Below are positions 18,685-26,481 of a DNA stretch of 64,000 bases, one piece after another (within the stretch, counting starts at the first letter, position 1; each line of letters opens with the position of its first letter). The notes under the pieces were generated by a model. The model saw nothing but the letters and a program-made list of their open reading frames with translations. It was not told the DNA's origin and did no database searches. The position numbers and the translations under genes were made by a program. Source of the DNA: Pseudomonas sp. GM18 (lineage in GTDB: Bacteria > Pseudomonadota > Gammaproteobacteria > Pseudomonadales > Pseudomonadaceae); NCBI RefSeq assembly GCF_000282195.1, contig NZ_AKJT01000095.1:1-64000 (forward strand). The letters are read 5' to 3'.

Positions 18685-20000
18685 ACGCCCCGGTAACGGG
18701 CGGCGCGGAGCAGGTGTTCGCCAGGTTTCTTGATCTCGAACGCCAGACCCGCGTCGCTCGCAATCCTTCGCAACTGGCTTACAGCCTGGTCAATGACGGC
18801 CAGGCGCTGTTCGGTTTCCGTCATGCCGCGTTGTTGATCACCGGCAAGGTGCAAGCGGTGACCGGTGTCAGTGCGGTGGAACCGAATGCGCCGTTCGTGG
18901 CGTTTGTCGAGCAAGCGGTCGCGCAGCTGTTCAAGCTCGAGGTGCTGAAACAGGCACGGGTGATCGCGCCCGATCTGCTCAGCGAATCGATTCAGGCCGA
19001 CTGGCAAAGTCTGTCGGCCGCTCAGGTGTTCTGGCTGCCGCTGATCGATCATCAGGGCGAGATCTTCGGCGGGCTGTGGCTGGCGCGGGATGTGCCATGG
19101 AACCCTTCCGAGCAAGTGCTGCTGTCGCAACTGGGCGACACTTACAGCCATGCCTGGCTGGCACTGCAACCGCGCAAACCCTGGCGACTGCGCTGGACGC
19201 GTAAGCGTCAGGTGGCACTGGTCGCGGTGTTGTTGCTCGGGTTGCTGATTCCGGTGCGCCAATCAGTGCTGGCACCGGCCGAGGTCGTCCCGTTGGGCGG
19301 CCGGGTGGTCGCGGCGCCGTTGGACGGGGTGATCGCCGAGTTCCTGGTCAAACCCAATCAGACGGTGAAAACCGGCGACCTGTTGCTGCGCTTCGAAAGC
19401 ACCACGCTCAAGGCTCAGGCTGATGTGGCCGAGCGCGCTCTGGGCGTTGCCGAGGCGGAACTCAAGGCCAATTCCCAACGCTCCTTCGCCGATGCCGAAT
19501 CCAGTTCGAAAATCGATCTGCTGGCGGCCCGCGTCGAGCAGAAACGCGCCGAACGGGATTACGCCCGTGAACTGCTCAAGCGCAGCGAAGTGCGCGCCGA
19601 GCGGGACGGCATCGCGGTGTTCGCCGACGCCGAGCGCTGGACCGGCAAACCGGTGCAGACCGGCGAGCGCTTGATGGAACTCGCCGACCCGAACCAGGCC
19701 GAGTTGCGCATCGAATTGGCCGTGGGCGATGCGATTTCCCTGGAACCTGGGGCGCAGGTCGCACTGTTTCTCGACAGCGATCCGCTGCAGCGGCACCAGG
19801 CCAGACTCGAACGTTCGGCCTACGAGGCGCAGCCAACGGCTGCCGGGCAATTGGCTTATCGACTGGATGCGACGTTCGACGGCGCACCGCCTCGCATTGG
19901 CCTGCGTGGCACCGCGAAAGTCTTCGGCGACCGTGCGCCGCTGGCGCTGTACCTGTTGCGTCGACCGCTGGCCGGGTTGCGTCAGAGCGTGGGCCTTTAG
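18681..20000 (+). CDS. HlyD-type adaptor with N-terminal GAF-like domain
   Basis: 439 residues. Residues 1-165 form a soluble domain whose pattern (GFRHAALLI...FWLPLIDHQGEIFGGLWLARD) resembles a GAF fold, followed by a basic stretch, one transmembrane helix (about 176-192) and a HlyD-like periplasmic part with lipoyl half-motif GGRVVAAPLDGVIAEFLVKP, a coiled coil (about 240-300) and a barrel. The GAF-like part would lie in the cytoplasm. Starts with GTG overlapping the previous stop; its TAG abuts the next ATG. I infer an adaptor with a cytoplasmic sensing or docking domain; GAF assignment is by eye. Confidence 0.75.
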   Translation: MNAPVTGGAEQVFARFLDLERQTRVARNPSQLAYSLVNDGQALFGFRHAALLITGKVQAVTGVSAVEPNAPFVAFVEQAVAQLFKLEVLKQARVIAPDLLSESIQADWQSLSAAQVFWLPLIDHQGEIFGGLWLARDVPWNPSEQVLLSQLGDTYSHAWLALQPRKPWRLRWTRKRQVALVAVLLLGLLIPVRQSVLAPAEVVPLGGRVVAAPLDGVIAEFLVKPNQTVKTGDLLLRFESTTLKAQADVAERALGVAEAELKANSQRSFADAESSSKIDLLAARVEQKRAERDYARELLKRSEVRAERDGIAVFADAERWTGKPVQTGERLMELADPNQAELRIELAVGDAISLEPGAQVALFLDSDPLQRHQARLERSAYEAQPTAAGQLAYRLDATFDGAPPRIGLRGTAKVFGDRAPLALYLLRRPLAGLRQSVGL

Positions 20001-22097
20001 ATGAGCCTGCCGAGCCTGCGGGCAGACCTGCAATTGTCGACGGCGGCCCCGGCCCTCGACGGGTCACCGTGCTGGACCCTGGCTGACCCGGTGCGTGGGC
20101 GTTATTTCAAACTCGGCGCAGCGGCGATGCGCCTGCTGCGTCATTGGTCCCTGGGCGATCCACAGCAAGTGCTGCGTGCCGCCAACCGTGAGCCGGGGCT
20201 GCCGCTGGATGGCGCGGCGCTTGAGCAATTGCTGGAATTTTTGCGTGGCCACGACTTGATCAGCGCCCTCGACCCACCGCAGCGTGCCAGTTACAGCCTG
20301 AAGGCTGCGGCTCAGCACCAAAGCCTGTGGAAAATCCTGCTGCATCAATACCTGTTTTTCCGGATTCCGCTGTGGCGCCCGGACGCCTTTCTCAATCGCG
20401 TCTGGCCGTGGCTGGAGCGTTTCGGCCCGCGCGCATTGCGCTACGGATTGCCCGCGACGCTGGGGCTCGGGGTGTTTCTGGTGTCGCGGGACTGGCAGCG
20501 ATTCATTGCCACCTTCCCGCATCTGTTCAGCCTTGGCGGTGCGCTGGCGTTCGCGGTGGCGCTGTTTTTCGCCAAGCTGTGCCACGAATTCGGCCACGCC
20601 TTCATGGCCAAGCGTGCCGGTTGTCGGGTGCAGAGCATGGGCGTGGCGTTCATGGTGCTGCTGCCGATGTTTTACACGGACGTCAGCGACGCCTGGCGGG
20701 TCAACGATAGACGTGCACGGTTGCTGATCGGCGCCGGCGGGGTGCTGGCGGAACTGGTGTTGGCGTGTATCGCGCTGCTCGCCTGGTCCCTGCTCCCCGA
20801 TGGCCCCGGGCGCACGGCGGCATTCATGCTCGCCAGTGCGACCTGGATCACCACGCTGGTGATCAACCTCAACCCGTTTATGCGTTTCGACGGCTACTTC
20901 TTGCTCAGCGACTTCTGGGAAGTGGACAACCTACAGGGGCGCGCCTTTGCCCTGTGTCGCTGGCGATTGCGCGAGTTCCTGTTCGGCTACGCTGCCCCGG
21001 CACCGGAGCCGTGGTCGCCGAAGATGCAGCGGCGTTTGTTGATCTGGGGGTACGGCTCGTGGCTGTGGCGCGCGGCGTTGTTTTTCGGGATTGCGCTGGC
21101 GGTTTATCACCTGTTCTTCAAGGTATTGGGGATCTTCCTGATGCTGGTGGAACTGGTGTGGTTCATCTTCCTGCCGATCCTGAGCGAGTGGCGACAATGG
21201 TGGAGCCGTCGCGAACAGGCGCATACGCCTCGGGTACTGCTCAGCGGCCTGACATTGCTCGGATTGTTGTTGCTGCTGGCGCTGCCGTGGCGCAGCGCGG
21301 TGGAGTTGCCGACGATGCTGGAAGCAGGCCGCGCCAGTGCCCTGTACGCGCCGGTGGCGGCGCGGGTCAAAACGGTGAATGTCCACGACGGCCAGGTCGT
21401 CGCCCAGGGCGAGGTGCTGATCGAGCTGGAATCACCGGACCTGGACTCACGCCAGGCCATCGTCCGTCGCGAGCTCCAGATTCAGCAGTTGCAGATGCGT
21501 CGTCAGGCCAGCCGCAGCGAAACCGCGGCCGACGCCGGAATCGTCGAACAGCGCTTGGCGGAAGCGGTGGCCGAGTACCGAGGCCTGGTCGCCCAGCGTG
21601 AGCGTCTGTTGTTGCGTGCTCCCCACACCGGCAATGTGCGCGATCTGTTGCCACAGTTAACGGTCGGTCGCTGGCTTTCGACCAAGGATCCTTTGGCGCG
21701 GGTGGTCGAGGACGGCGCACGGTTGCGCGGTTATCTGGCTGAAGCTGAGCTTTGGCGTGTCGCCCCGGGTGCCAGCGGACGGTTCATTGCCGATGACCCG
21801 ATGCACCCGGCGATCGCCGTGCAATTGAGCGAAATCGATACCAACGGCGTGGCCTATGTCGATCAGGAAGCACTGACCTCCGATCACCACGGGCCGATTG
21901 CCGTGCGCCGGGATCAGCATCAGCGCGCCGAGCCGGTGCAGGCGCAGTATGGCGCGCGCTTGAGCATCCTCGAAAATACGCCGACGCCGGTGCAACCTTT
22001 GCGCGGCATTGTGGTGTTGCAAGGCAGAGGCGAATCGTTGCTGGGCGTTGCCTGGCGGCGCATGGCGGCCCTGGGGGTCAGGGAAAGCGGTTTCTAA
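20001..22097 (+). CDS. PqqD-like / site-2 protease (M50) / HlyD fusion membrane protein
   Basis: 698 residues. Residues 1-100 resemble a PqqD-like winged domain. Then a polytopic membrane region carries a complete M50 zinc signature: HEFGH (H195, E196, H199) and a downstream NPFMRFDG (291-298) whose Asp is the third ligand. After a last helix (about 412-430) comes a periplasmic lipoyl/HlyD part (about 433-600) with a hairpin and barrel. M50 enzymes cut substrates within the membrane (family knowledge). In this fusion the protease domain may instead form an export platform; both are possible. It is the third adaptor in an operon with no spacing to its neighbour. Confidence 0.85.
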   Translation: MSLPSLRADLQLSTAAPALDGSPCWTLADPVRGRYFKLGAAAMRLLRHWSLGDPQQVLRAANREPGLPLDGAALEQLLEFLRGHDLISALDPPQRASYSLKAAAQHQSLWKILLHQYLFFRIPLWRPDAFLNRVWPWLERFGPRALRYGLPATLGLGVFLVSRDWQRFIATFPHLFSLGGALAFAVALFFAKLCHEFGHAFMAKRAGCRVQSMGVAFMVLLPMFYTDVSDAWRVNDRRARLLIGAGGVLAELVLACIALLAWSLLPDGPGRTAAFMLASATWITTLVINLNPFMRFDGYFLLSDFWEVDNLQGRAFALCRWRLREFLFGYAAPAPEPWSPKMQRRLLIWGYGSWLWRAALFFGIALAVYHLFFKVLGIFLMLVELVWFIFLPILSEWRQWWSRREQAHTPRVLLSGLTLLGLLLLLALPWRSAVELPTMLEAGRASALYAPVAARVKTVNVHDGQVVAQGEVLIELESPDLDSRQAIVRRELQIQQLQMRRQASRSETAADAGIVEQRLAEAVAEYRGLVAQRERLLLRAPHTGNVRDLLPQLTVGRWLSTKDPLARVVEDGARLRGYLAEAELWRVAPGASGRFIADDPMHPAIAVQLSEIDTNGVAYVDQEALTSDHHGPIAVRRDQHQRAEPVQAQYGARLSILENTPTPVQPLRGIVVLQGRGESLLGVAWRRMAALGVRESGF

Positions 22098-22109
22098 GGG
22101 AGAACAGCG

Positions 22110-22607
22110 ATGGCGAGCAGCGATTCAGTGGCAGCGGACGGCCTGGTGGTCAGGCCTTCGCGGGCCAGCGATGGACCTTTTCTGCACAGCCTTTACCAGG
22201 CGGCGCGGCCGGATCTGCAATGGATCGACGGCGAGCAGGAAGTGGTCCAACAGGTGGTTGCCCAGCAATTCAACGTGCAGGAACAAGGGCTGGGGGAGAA
22301 CTTTCCCAACGCCATGCATTACGTGATCGAGAAACTCGACACGGCCATCGGCGCGCTGACCACCGACTTTGGTCCCAATGAAATTCGCGTGCTGTACCTG
22401 GCGTTTATCCCCCAGGCCAGAGGCCGGGGTTATGGGCGGACGGTGCTGCAAGGCGTGCAAAAAGCCGCACAACAAATCCGCTGCCCGGTGGCGACGGTGG
22501 TCTGGGCCAACAATCCCCATGCGCGCCAGCATTACCTGGCGCTGGGGTTTCAGGTTGAGGAGCGAAATCCCGCGGCGGAGCGGCTGGTATGGTATCCGCA
22601 GGGTTGA
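22110..22607 (+). CDS. GNAT-family N-acetyltransferase
   Basis: A 165-residue GNAT protein. The acetyl-CoA-binding motif is visible as QARGRGYGRTVLQG after strand LYLAFIP, and the C-terminal half has the usual HARQHYLALGF helix. AAGGGAG precedes the ATG, 12 bp after the M50/HlyD gene, so it belongs to the same transcript. The substrate is unknown. Its position between the adaptor genes and the tail-collar pair suggests it may acylate one of the locus products, but this is inference only. Confidence 0.85.
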   Translation: MASSDSVAADGLVVRPSRASDGPFLHSLYQAARPDLQWIDGEQEVVQQVVAQQFNVQEQGLGENFPNAMHYVIEKLDTAIGALTTDFGPNEIRVLYLAFIPQARGRGYGRTVLQGVQKAAQQIRCPVATVVWANNPHARQHYLALGFQVEERNPAAERLVWYPQG

Positions 22608-22630
22608 ATCCACCGCCGCTCCCACACTGT

Positions 22631-22942
22631 TCAATTGAACGCGATGTAGAAATAACCCACATCGGGATCCCGCCCCATGGTCGGCACTCGCGAGACGAAA
22701 ATATTTTCCACCTGACCCAGTTCCGGCAACTCCAGCGCACACAAACCATCGACAAAGTCAGTGGGTTGCAGGCTGTTGAGCTCGACGCTGAACGGCATGC
22801 GCTCGCTTTTGGGCATCTGTGAATGGGGTGTTTCTTTCAGGGTGTCGATATGGATCGGCAACTCACTGCCATCGGGCAGCCGCAGCGTCCCGGTCTTGCC
22901 CAGCAGTGCCTGAAAGTGTTGGCTTTGAACCTGTTGCAGCAT
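22631..22942 (-). CDS. DUF6916-like small protein
   Basis: A 103-residue protein with no signal peptide, rich in beta-strand pattern, opening with MLQQVQSQHFQALLGKTG and ending with a short aromatic tail DVGYFYIAFN. I recognise it as the small family that accompanies tail-collar proteins. GGAGGGA lies upstream of the ATG. It faces the GNAT gene tail to tail with a 23-bp gap containing the palindrome GTTCAATTGAAC, and lies 56 bp after the collar gene. Its function is not known. Confidence 0.7.
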   Translation of the reverse strand: MLQQVQSQHFQALLGKTGTLRLPDGSELPIHIDTLKETPHSQMPKSERMPFSVELNSLQPTDFVDGLCALELPELGQVENIFVSRVPTMGRDPDVGYFYIAFN

Positions 22943-22998
22943 GGCATCCCTCCATCAAGCAAAAGTGGCCGGGGGATGTGCATCCCCCGACCAGACCC

Positions 22999-23586
22999 TC
23001 AGTTACGCGAAGGGAACAGCCCGTTCAGGGCGATGCTGAAGTTGAGCACCAGGAACGGGTTCAAAACCGACATGGGCAAACCGTTGCCGGCGGACGAGAT
23101 TTCCCCCGTCACTGTGCTGGTTACACCCTTGAGCGGCACCGCCGCGGCACCTTGCTGATCGGAATAGATGCTCGCCGAGCCTGGCCCGCCGCCCGAGGCA
23201 CCGATGTACGAGTTGGTCGCGGTCGGGTTGGTGACCGGGTTGCTCGCCGGGCTGGCCAGTTGCAGGGTGGTGGTGGCCGTGAGCCCGGACAAGGCGTGGG
23301 TGTGGTTGGGCAGGTTATTGATGGTCGCGGTGACGCTCTCGGTCCCGGAGACTTCGCCGATGACGCGCGGGGTCAGGCCCAGGCCGTTGCCCTGGGCCAT
23401 TGGCAGACGACCCTGCAGGTTGGGCAGCATGAAATTGGTGGTGCCATTGCCTCCATAGTAGGTTCCCAGCAGTGAGAAAAGCGCCTGGTATTGTGAAATC
23501 GCCAACGTTTGGCCGTAGCACAGGGCCCAGCCGTTGGGGGCGAAGTTAAAGGCGAAAGGTTGGATAGTGCCCATGAATACTTCCAT
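22999..23586 (-). CDS. Tail-collar domain protein (microcystin-dependent-protein type)
   Basis: 195 residues with a phage tail-collar domain near the N-terminus (NGWALCYGQ, then LLGTYYGGNGTTNFMLPNLQGRLP in parts). The middle is Thr/Ser/Asn-rich and the C-terminus is short and hydrophobic. GAGGAACT precedes the ATG. Such proteins occur in phage tails but also as free bacterial genes; no other phage gene is near, so a prophage is unlikely. It forms a two-gene unit with the DUF6916-like gene, divergent from the glycosyltransferase. I infer a surface or secreted role linked to the locus. Confidence 0.8.
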   Translation of the reverse strand: MEVFMGTIQPFAFNFAPNGWALCYGQTLAISQYQALFSLLGTYYGGNGTTNFMLPNLQGRLPMAQGNGLGLTPRVIGEVSGTESVTATINNLPNHTHALSGLTATTTLQLASPASNPVTNPTATNSYIGASGGGPGSASIYSDQQGAAAVPLKGVTSTVTGEISSAGNGLPMSVLNPFLVLNFSIALNGLFPSRN

Positions 23587-23862
23587 AGTTCCTCATCCCT
23601 CAGGTTAGTGTCTGATGCGTCACGTTGCAGGCCCGGTTATCCGGGTAGTTCGCAGTGATCAGCCGACTCCATTCATCTCCGTGGCTGGGTCACGCCACGC
23701 CAAAGCGTAGACGCAGATCGCAATGATTGCCGGACGTCGTCCGTCGCAAAGTCGGCATCGACGACGGGCCTGCGGCTGTCCTACAGTGCTCGGGAAACTT
23801 CCGTATTCACTGGGTAGTAGCTCACCAAGTCAAAGCTCACAGGGTTGTAGCAAGGGGAGGCA

Positions 23863-25434
23863 ATGGAGGCGCGTAGAGAAACACCGCTGGGCGATACCCA
23901 GGATCCGCACGCGATGCCGGGCTCGTGGGCGGCTGCCCGGCGCTTGCTGCGATGGGCGCGGGAGCACTGGCTGCTGCCGATCCTGGCATTGGCCGCGCTG
24001 GTGCGGTTTTACGACCTGACAGCGGCGGCGATCTGGGGTGATGAAGGTTCCAGCCTGTTGCTGAGCCAGTATTCCCTGGCCGGGATCTGGGAGCACGCGG
24101 CCCATGATGTGCATCCGCCGCTGTATTTCATGCTGCTGCACGGCTGGATCGAACTGTTCGGCGACGGCATTTTTTCGATTCGCATCCTCAGCGCGCTGCC
24201 AGGGATTGTCACGGTCGGGCTCGGCGTCTGGCTGGTGGACCTGCTCGCGACCCGCCGTGCCGCGTTGCTGGCCGGGGTTCTGCTGGCGCTGTTGCCCACG
24301 GCGGTGCGTTACAGTCAGGAAGTGCGGATGTATTCGCTGCTGGGGTTGTGGCTGATCGCTGCCACGATCGCCTTGATGTGCTGGATAAAACGGCCGCAAC
24401 GCACGCGCTACCTGGTGATTTACACCCTGCTGATGACTGCGGCGTTCTACACCCATTACTTCACCGCGCTGTGTGTGCTGTGTCACTGGTTGTATCTGGG
24501 CCTGATCCGTGTGCAGCCAGGGTATCGACTGCGGCACATTCAGCGCTCGGGCTGGTGGTTGGCCAATGTGGCCATTGTGCTGTTGTACCTGCCGTGGGTG
24601 CCCAGCCTGATCGATCTGATCCAGCACATGGATCTGCTCAAGGCCAATGGCGATGTGGGGTGGGAGCCCCCCGTCACGCTCGGCTCATTGCCGTCGATGA
24701 TCTGGTCGCTCTTGATCCAGGACGATGGCGAGAACCTGCCCACGCTGATTTTTATCGCGCTGCCACTGGCATTGGCGGCGCTGGTGGGCGTGGCGCTGGC
24801 CCGCGACCGCAGTGTGTTCCGTGGTAGTGCGCTGGCGGTGATCTACATCGCGCTCCCGTTATTGCTGGTGTTTGCGGTGTCATTCATCTCGCCGGTGTTC
24901 ATCGAGCGTTACCTGACTGCTTATGCCTTGGGCCTGCCGATGGTTGTCGCGCTGGCCGTCGATCGCTTATACGCAGACTTCAAGGTATTGGCGTTGGCCG
25001 TGCTGCTGCTGTTTGCCGGCGTCGAGCTGGTGGGGCTGAAGAACAATGCCACGGTGGATACCGACGATCAGATCAGCGTCATGGTCAACTACGTGAACCA
25101 GCACTTCATGCCCGGCGACCGGATCGTCACCAGCGACATGCTCTGGTACCTGAGTTACGTCTATTACAACCAGACCAACGCCAAACCGATGCTGTACACG
25201 CCGCCGTTGGCCGATGGTCGGTCGGGCAGGCCGAACGCCTACGGTTTTGGCACGTTGGTGACCAATGACATCTATCTGGATAGCCTAGGCGCCTTGCCCA
25301 AAGGCACTGGACGAGTATGGCTGGTCGGTACCATTGAGGGGCCGGACGAGTTCGCGCCGTTGCCCGCAGGCTGGCAACGCGTCAGCGATGCCCGGGCGGG
25401 CGGCGCCGAGGCACGCTTGTATGTACTGAAGTAA
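23863..25434 (+). CDS. GT-C (GT39/ArnT-like) membrane glycosyltransferase
   Basis: 523 residues with about 11-12 transmembrane segments. The first periplasmic loop has the acidic motif GDEGSS and the following HPPLY typical of lipid-phosphate-sugar-dependent GT-C enzymes such as protein mannosyltransferases and ArnT. A soluble C-terminal part (about 390-523) follows. GGGGAGG precedes the ATG. Enzymes of this type transfer a sugar from a polyprenyl carrier on the periplasmic side. In this setting a likely acceptor is the giant surface protein encoded next; a lipid or glycan acceptor is not excluded. The 276-bp gap before it (23587-23862) must hold two divergent promoters; no clear hexamers were found. 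Confidence 0.85.
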   Translation: MEARRETPLGDTQDPHAMPGSWAAARRLLRWAREHWLLPILALAALVRFYDLTAAAIWGDEGSSLLLSQYSLAGIWEHAAHDVHPPLYFMLLHGWIELFGDGIFSIRILSALPGIVTVGLGVWLVDLLATRRAALLAGVLLALLPTAVRYSQEVRMYSLLGLWLIAATIALMCWIKRPQRTRYLVIYTLLMTAAFYTHYFTALCVLCHWLYLGLIRVQPGYRLRHIQRSGWWLANVAIVLLYLPWVPSLIDLIQHMDLLKANGDVGWEPPVTLGSLPSMIWSLLIQDDGENLPTLIFIALPLALAALVGVALARDRSVFRGSALAVIYIALPLLLVFAVSFISPVFIERYLTAYALGLPMVVALAVDRLYADFKVLALAVLLLFAGVELVGLKNNATVDTDDQISVMVNYVNQHFMPGDRIVTSDMLWYLSYVYYNQTNAKPMLYTPPLADGRSGRPNAYGFGTLVTNDIYLDSLGALPKGTGRVWLVGTIEGPDEFAPLPAGWQRVSDARAGGAEARLYVLK

Positions 25435-25446
25435 TCCGGTGGGGCA

Positions 25447-25473
25447 GGACTGAAACGATTCATCTTTCAGTCC
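25447..25473. terminator. Hairpin after the glycosyltransferase gene
   Basis: GGACTGAAA/TTTCAGTCC, a perfect 9-base stem with a 9-base loop, 13 bp after the stop codon and followed by GTTATATAAAT. There is no T-tract, so it may be an attenuating or mRNA-stabilising hairpin and not a strong terminator. The AT-rich stretch after it (25475-25530) could be a promoter for the sulfotransferase gene. Confidence 0.5.
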
Positions 25474-25585
25474 GTTATATAAATCGCGTTTTCCAGTCGA
25501 TTTAGCTCCGATTTGATATCAAAACACCACTAGCTGTAGGGCCATTCATGGTCTACGCTCCGTCGTACAAAGGACTGAATGACGG

Positions 25586-26431
25586 GTGAATGGATTGCAA
25601 CAATTCCACTTTATCTCCGGTTTGCCGCGCTCGGGCTCGACCCTGCTTTCTGCCATTCTTTTGCAGAACCCGCGTTTTCATGCCGGCATGACCAGCCCTG
25701 TGGGCGCACTTTTTTCCGGTGTCCTGGAGCAATGCAGCGCCGGCAGCGAATTCGGCGCGGTGATCGACACTGATATGCGTCGCCGCCTGTTGCGCGGCCT
25801 GTTCGATTCTTACTACGCCGACAAGGCCGACAAACCAGTGGTGTTCGACACCAACCGCTTGTGGAGTTCGCGCCTGCCGGCGATCAGCGATCTGTTCCCT
25901 CAAGCCAAGATCATTGCCTGTGTGCGTAATGTCGCCTGGGTCATGGACAGCATCGAGCGCCTGTACCGCGCCAATCCCTTCGAAAACACCAAGCTGTTCG
26001 GCGATGCGGTCGAGCGCAACACGGTCTACAGCCGCTGCGAAACCCTGGCCCAGCGCAATCGACTGGTGGGGTTTTCCTGGGCCGCCCTCAAGGAAGCCTA
26101 TTACGGCGAACACGCCGACTCACTGCTGATCATCGATTACGACCTGCTGAGTCAAGCGCCGGAGCGGGTGATGCGGCTGGTCTACGACTTCATCGGCGAA
26201 CCCTGGTTCGAACATGATTTCGATCATTTGGCCTACGACGCGCCGGAATTCGACCAGGCCCTTGGCCTCTCGGGGTTGCACAAGGTGAAGGCCAAGGTTC
26301 AATTGCAGTCCAGGCGCACGATCCTGCCGCCGGACTTGTTCAAGCAGTACGCCGAGTTGTCCTTTTGGCTCGATGGCTCAGCCAGCGCTGCCAATGTCAT
26401 TCGTATGAAAGCCGACGCCGCGATCAGTTGA
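25586..26431 (+). CDS. Sulfotransferase (PAPS-dependent)
   Basis: 281 residues, cytoplasmic, no signal. The 5'-phosphosulfate-binding loop SGLPRSGSTLL (residues 11-21) is typical of the Sulfotransfer family, and the 3'-phosphate strand-helix region is likely IIACVRNVAWVMDSIERL. The fold would move a sulfuryl group from PAPS to a hydroxyl or amine. Start is GTG 25586, with AAGGA 13 bases upstream, a loose spacing. A second sulfotransferase and an APS kinase lie at the other end of the adhesin operon, suggesting a shared sulfation job. Its acceptor is unknown. Confidence 0.85.
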   Translation: MNGLQQFHFISGLPRSGSTLLSAILLQNPRFHAGMTSPVGALFSGVLEQCSAGSEFGAVIDTDMRRRLLRGLFDSYYADKADKPVVFDTNRLWSSRLPAISDLFPQAKIIACVRNVAWVMDSIERLYRANPFENTKLFGDAVERNTVYSRCETLAQRNRLVGFSWAALKEAYYGEHADSLLIIDYDLLSQAPERVMRLVYDFIGEPWFEHDFDHLAYDAPEFDQALGLSGLHKVKAKVQLQSRRTILPPDLFKQYAELSFWLDGSASAANVIRMKADAAIS

Positions 26432-26481
26432 TCGAGGCGTTTTCATTGATCTGTCAAAAAGTTCGAGTCCGGGTGAGCAGC

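Noticed and set aside
17902..22097. Ordinary RND multidrug efflux operon
   Set aside because: There is an RND-adaptor-like protein but no RND pump gene; the following genes are GAF/HlyD and M50/HlyD fusions.
22999..23586. Prophage or tailocin tail-fibre locus
   Set aside because: Only the collar-domain gene and a DUF6916-like gene are present; no tail, lysis, regulator or integrase genes flank them.
26365..26481. 39-residue upstream extension of the giant protein
   Set aside because: It overlaps the sulfotransferase 3' end, has no start signal, and the LEPR-x-LL type N-terminus fits ATG 26482 with GGGTGAG before it.
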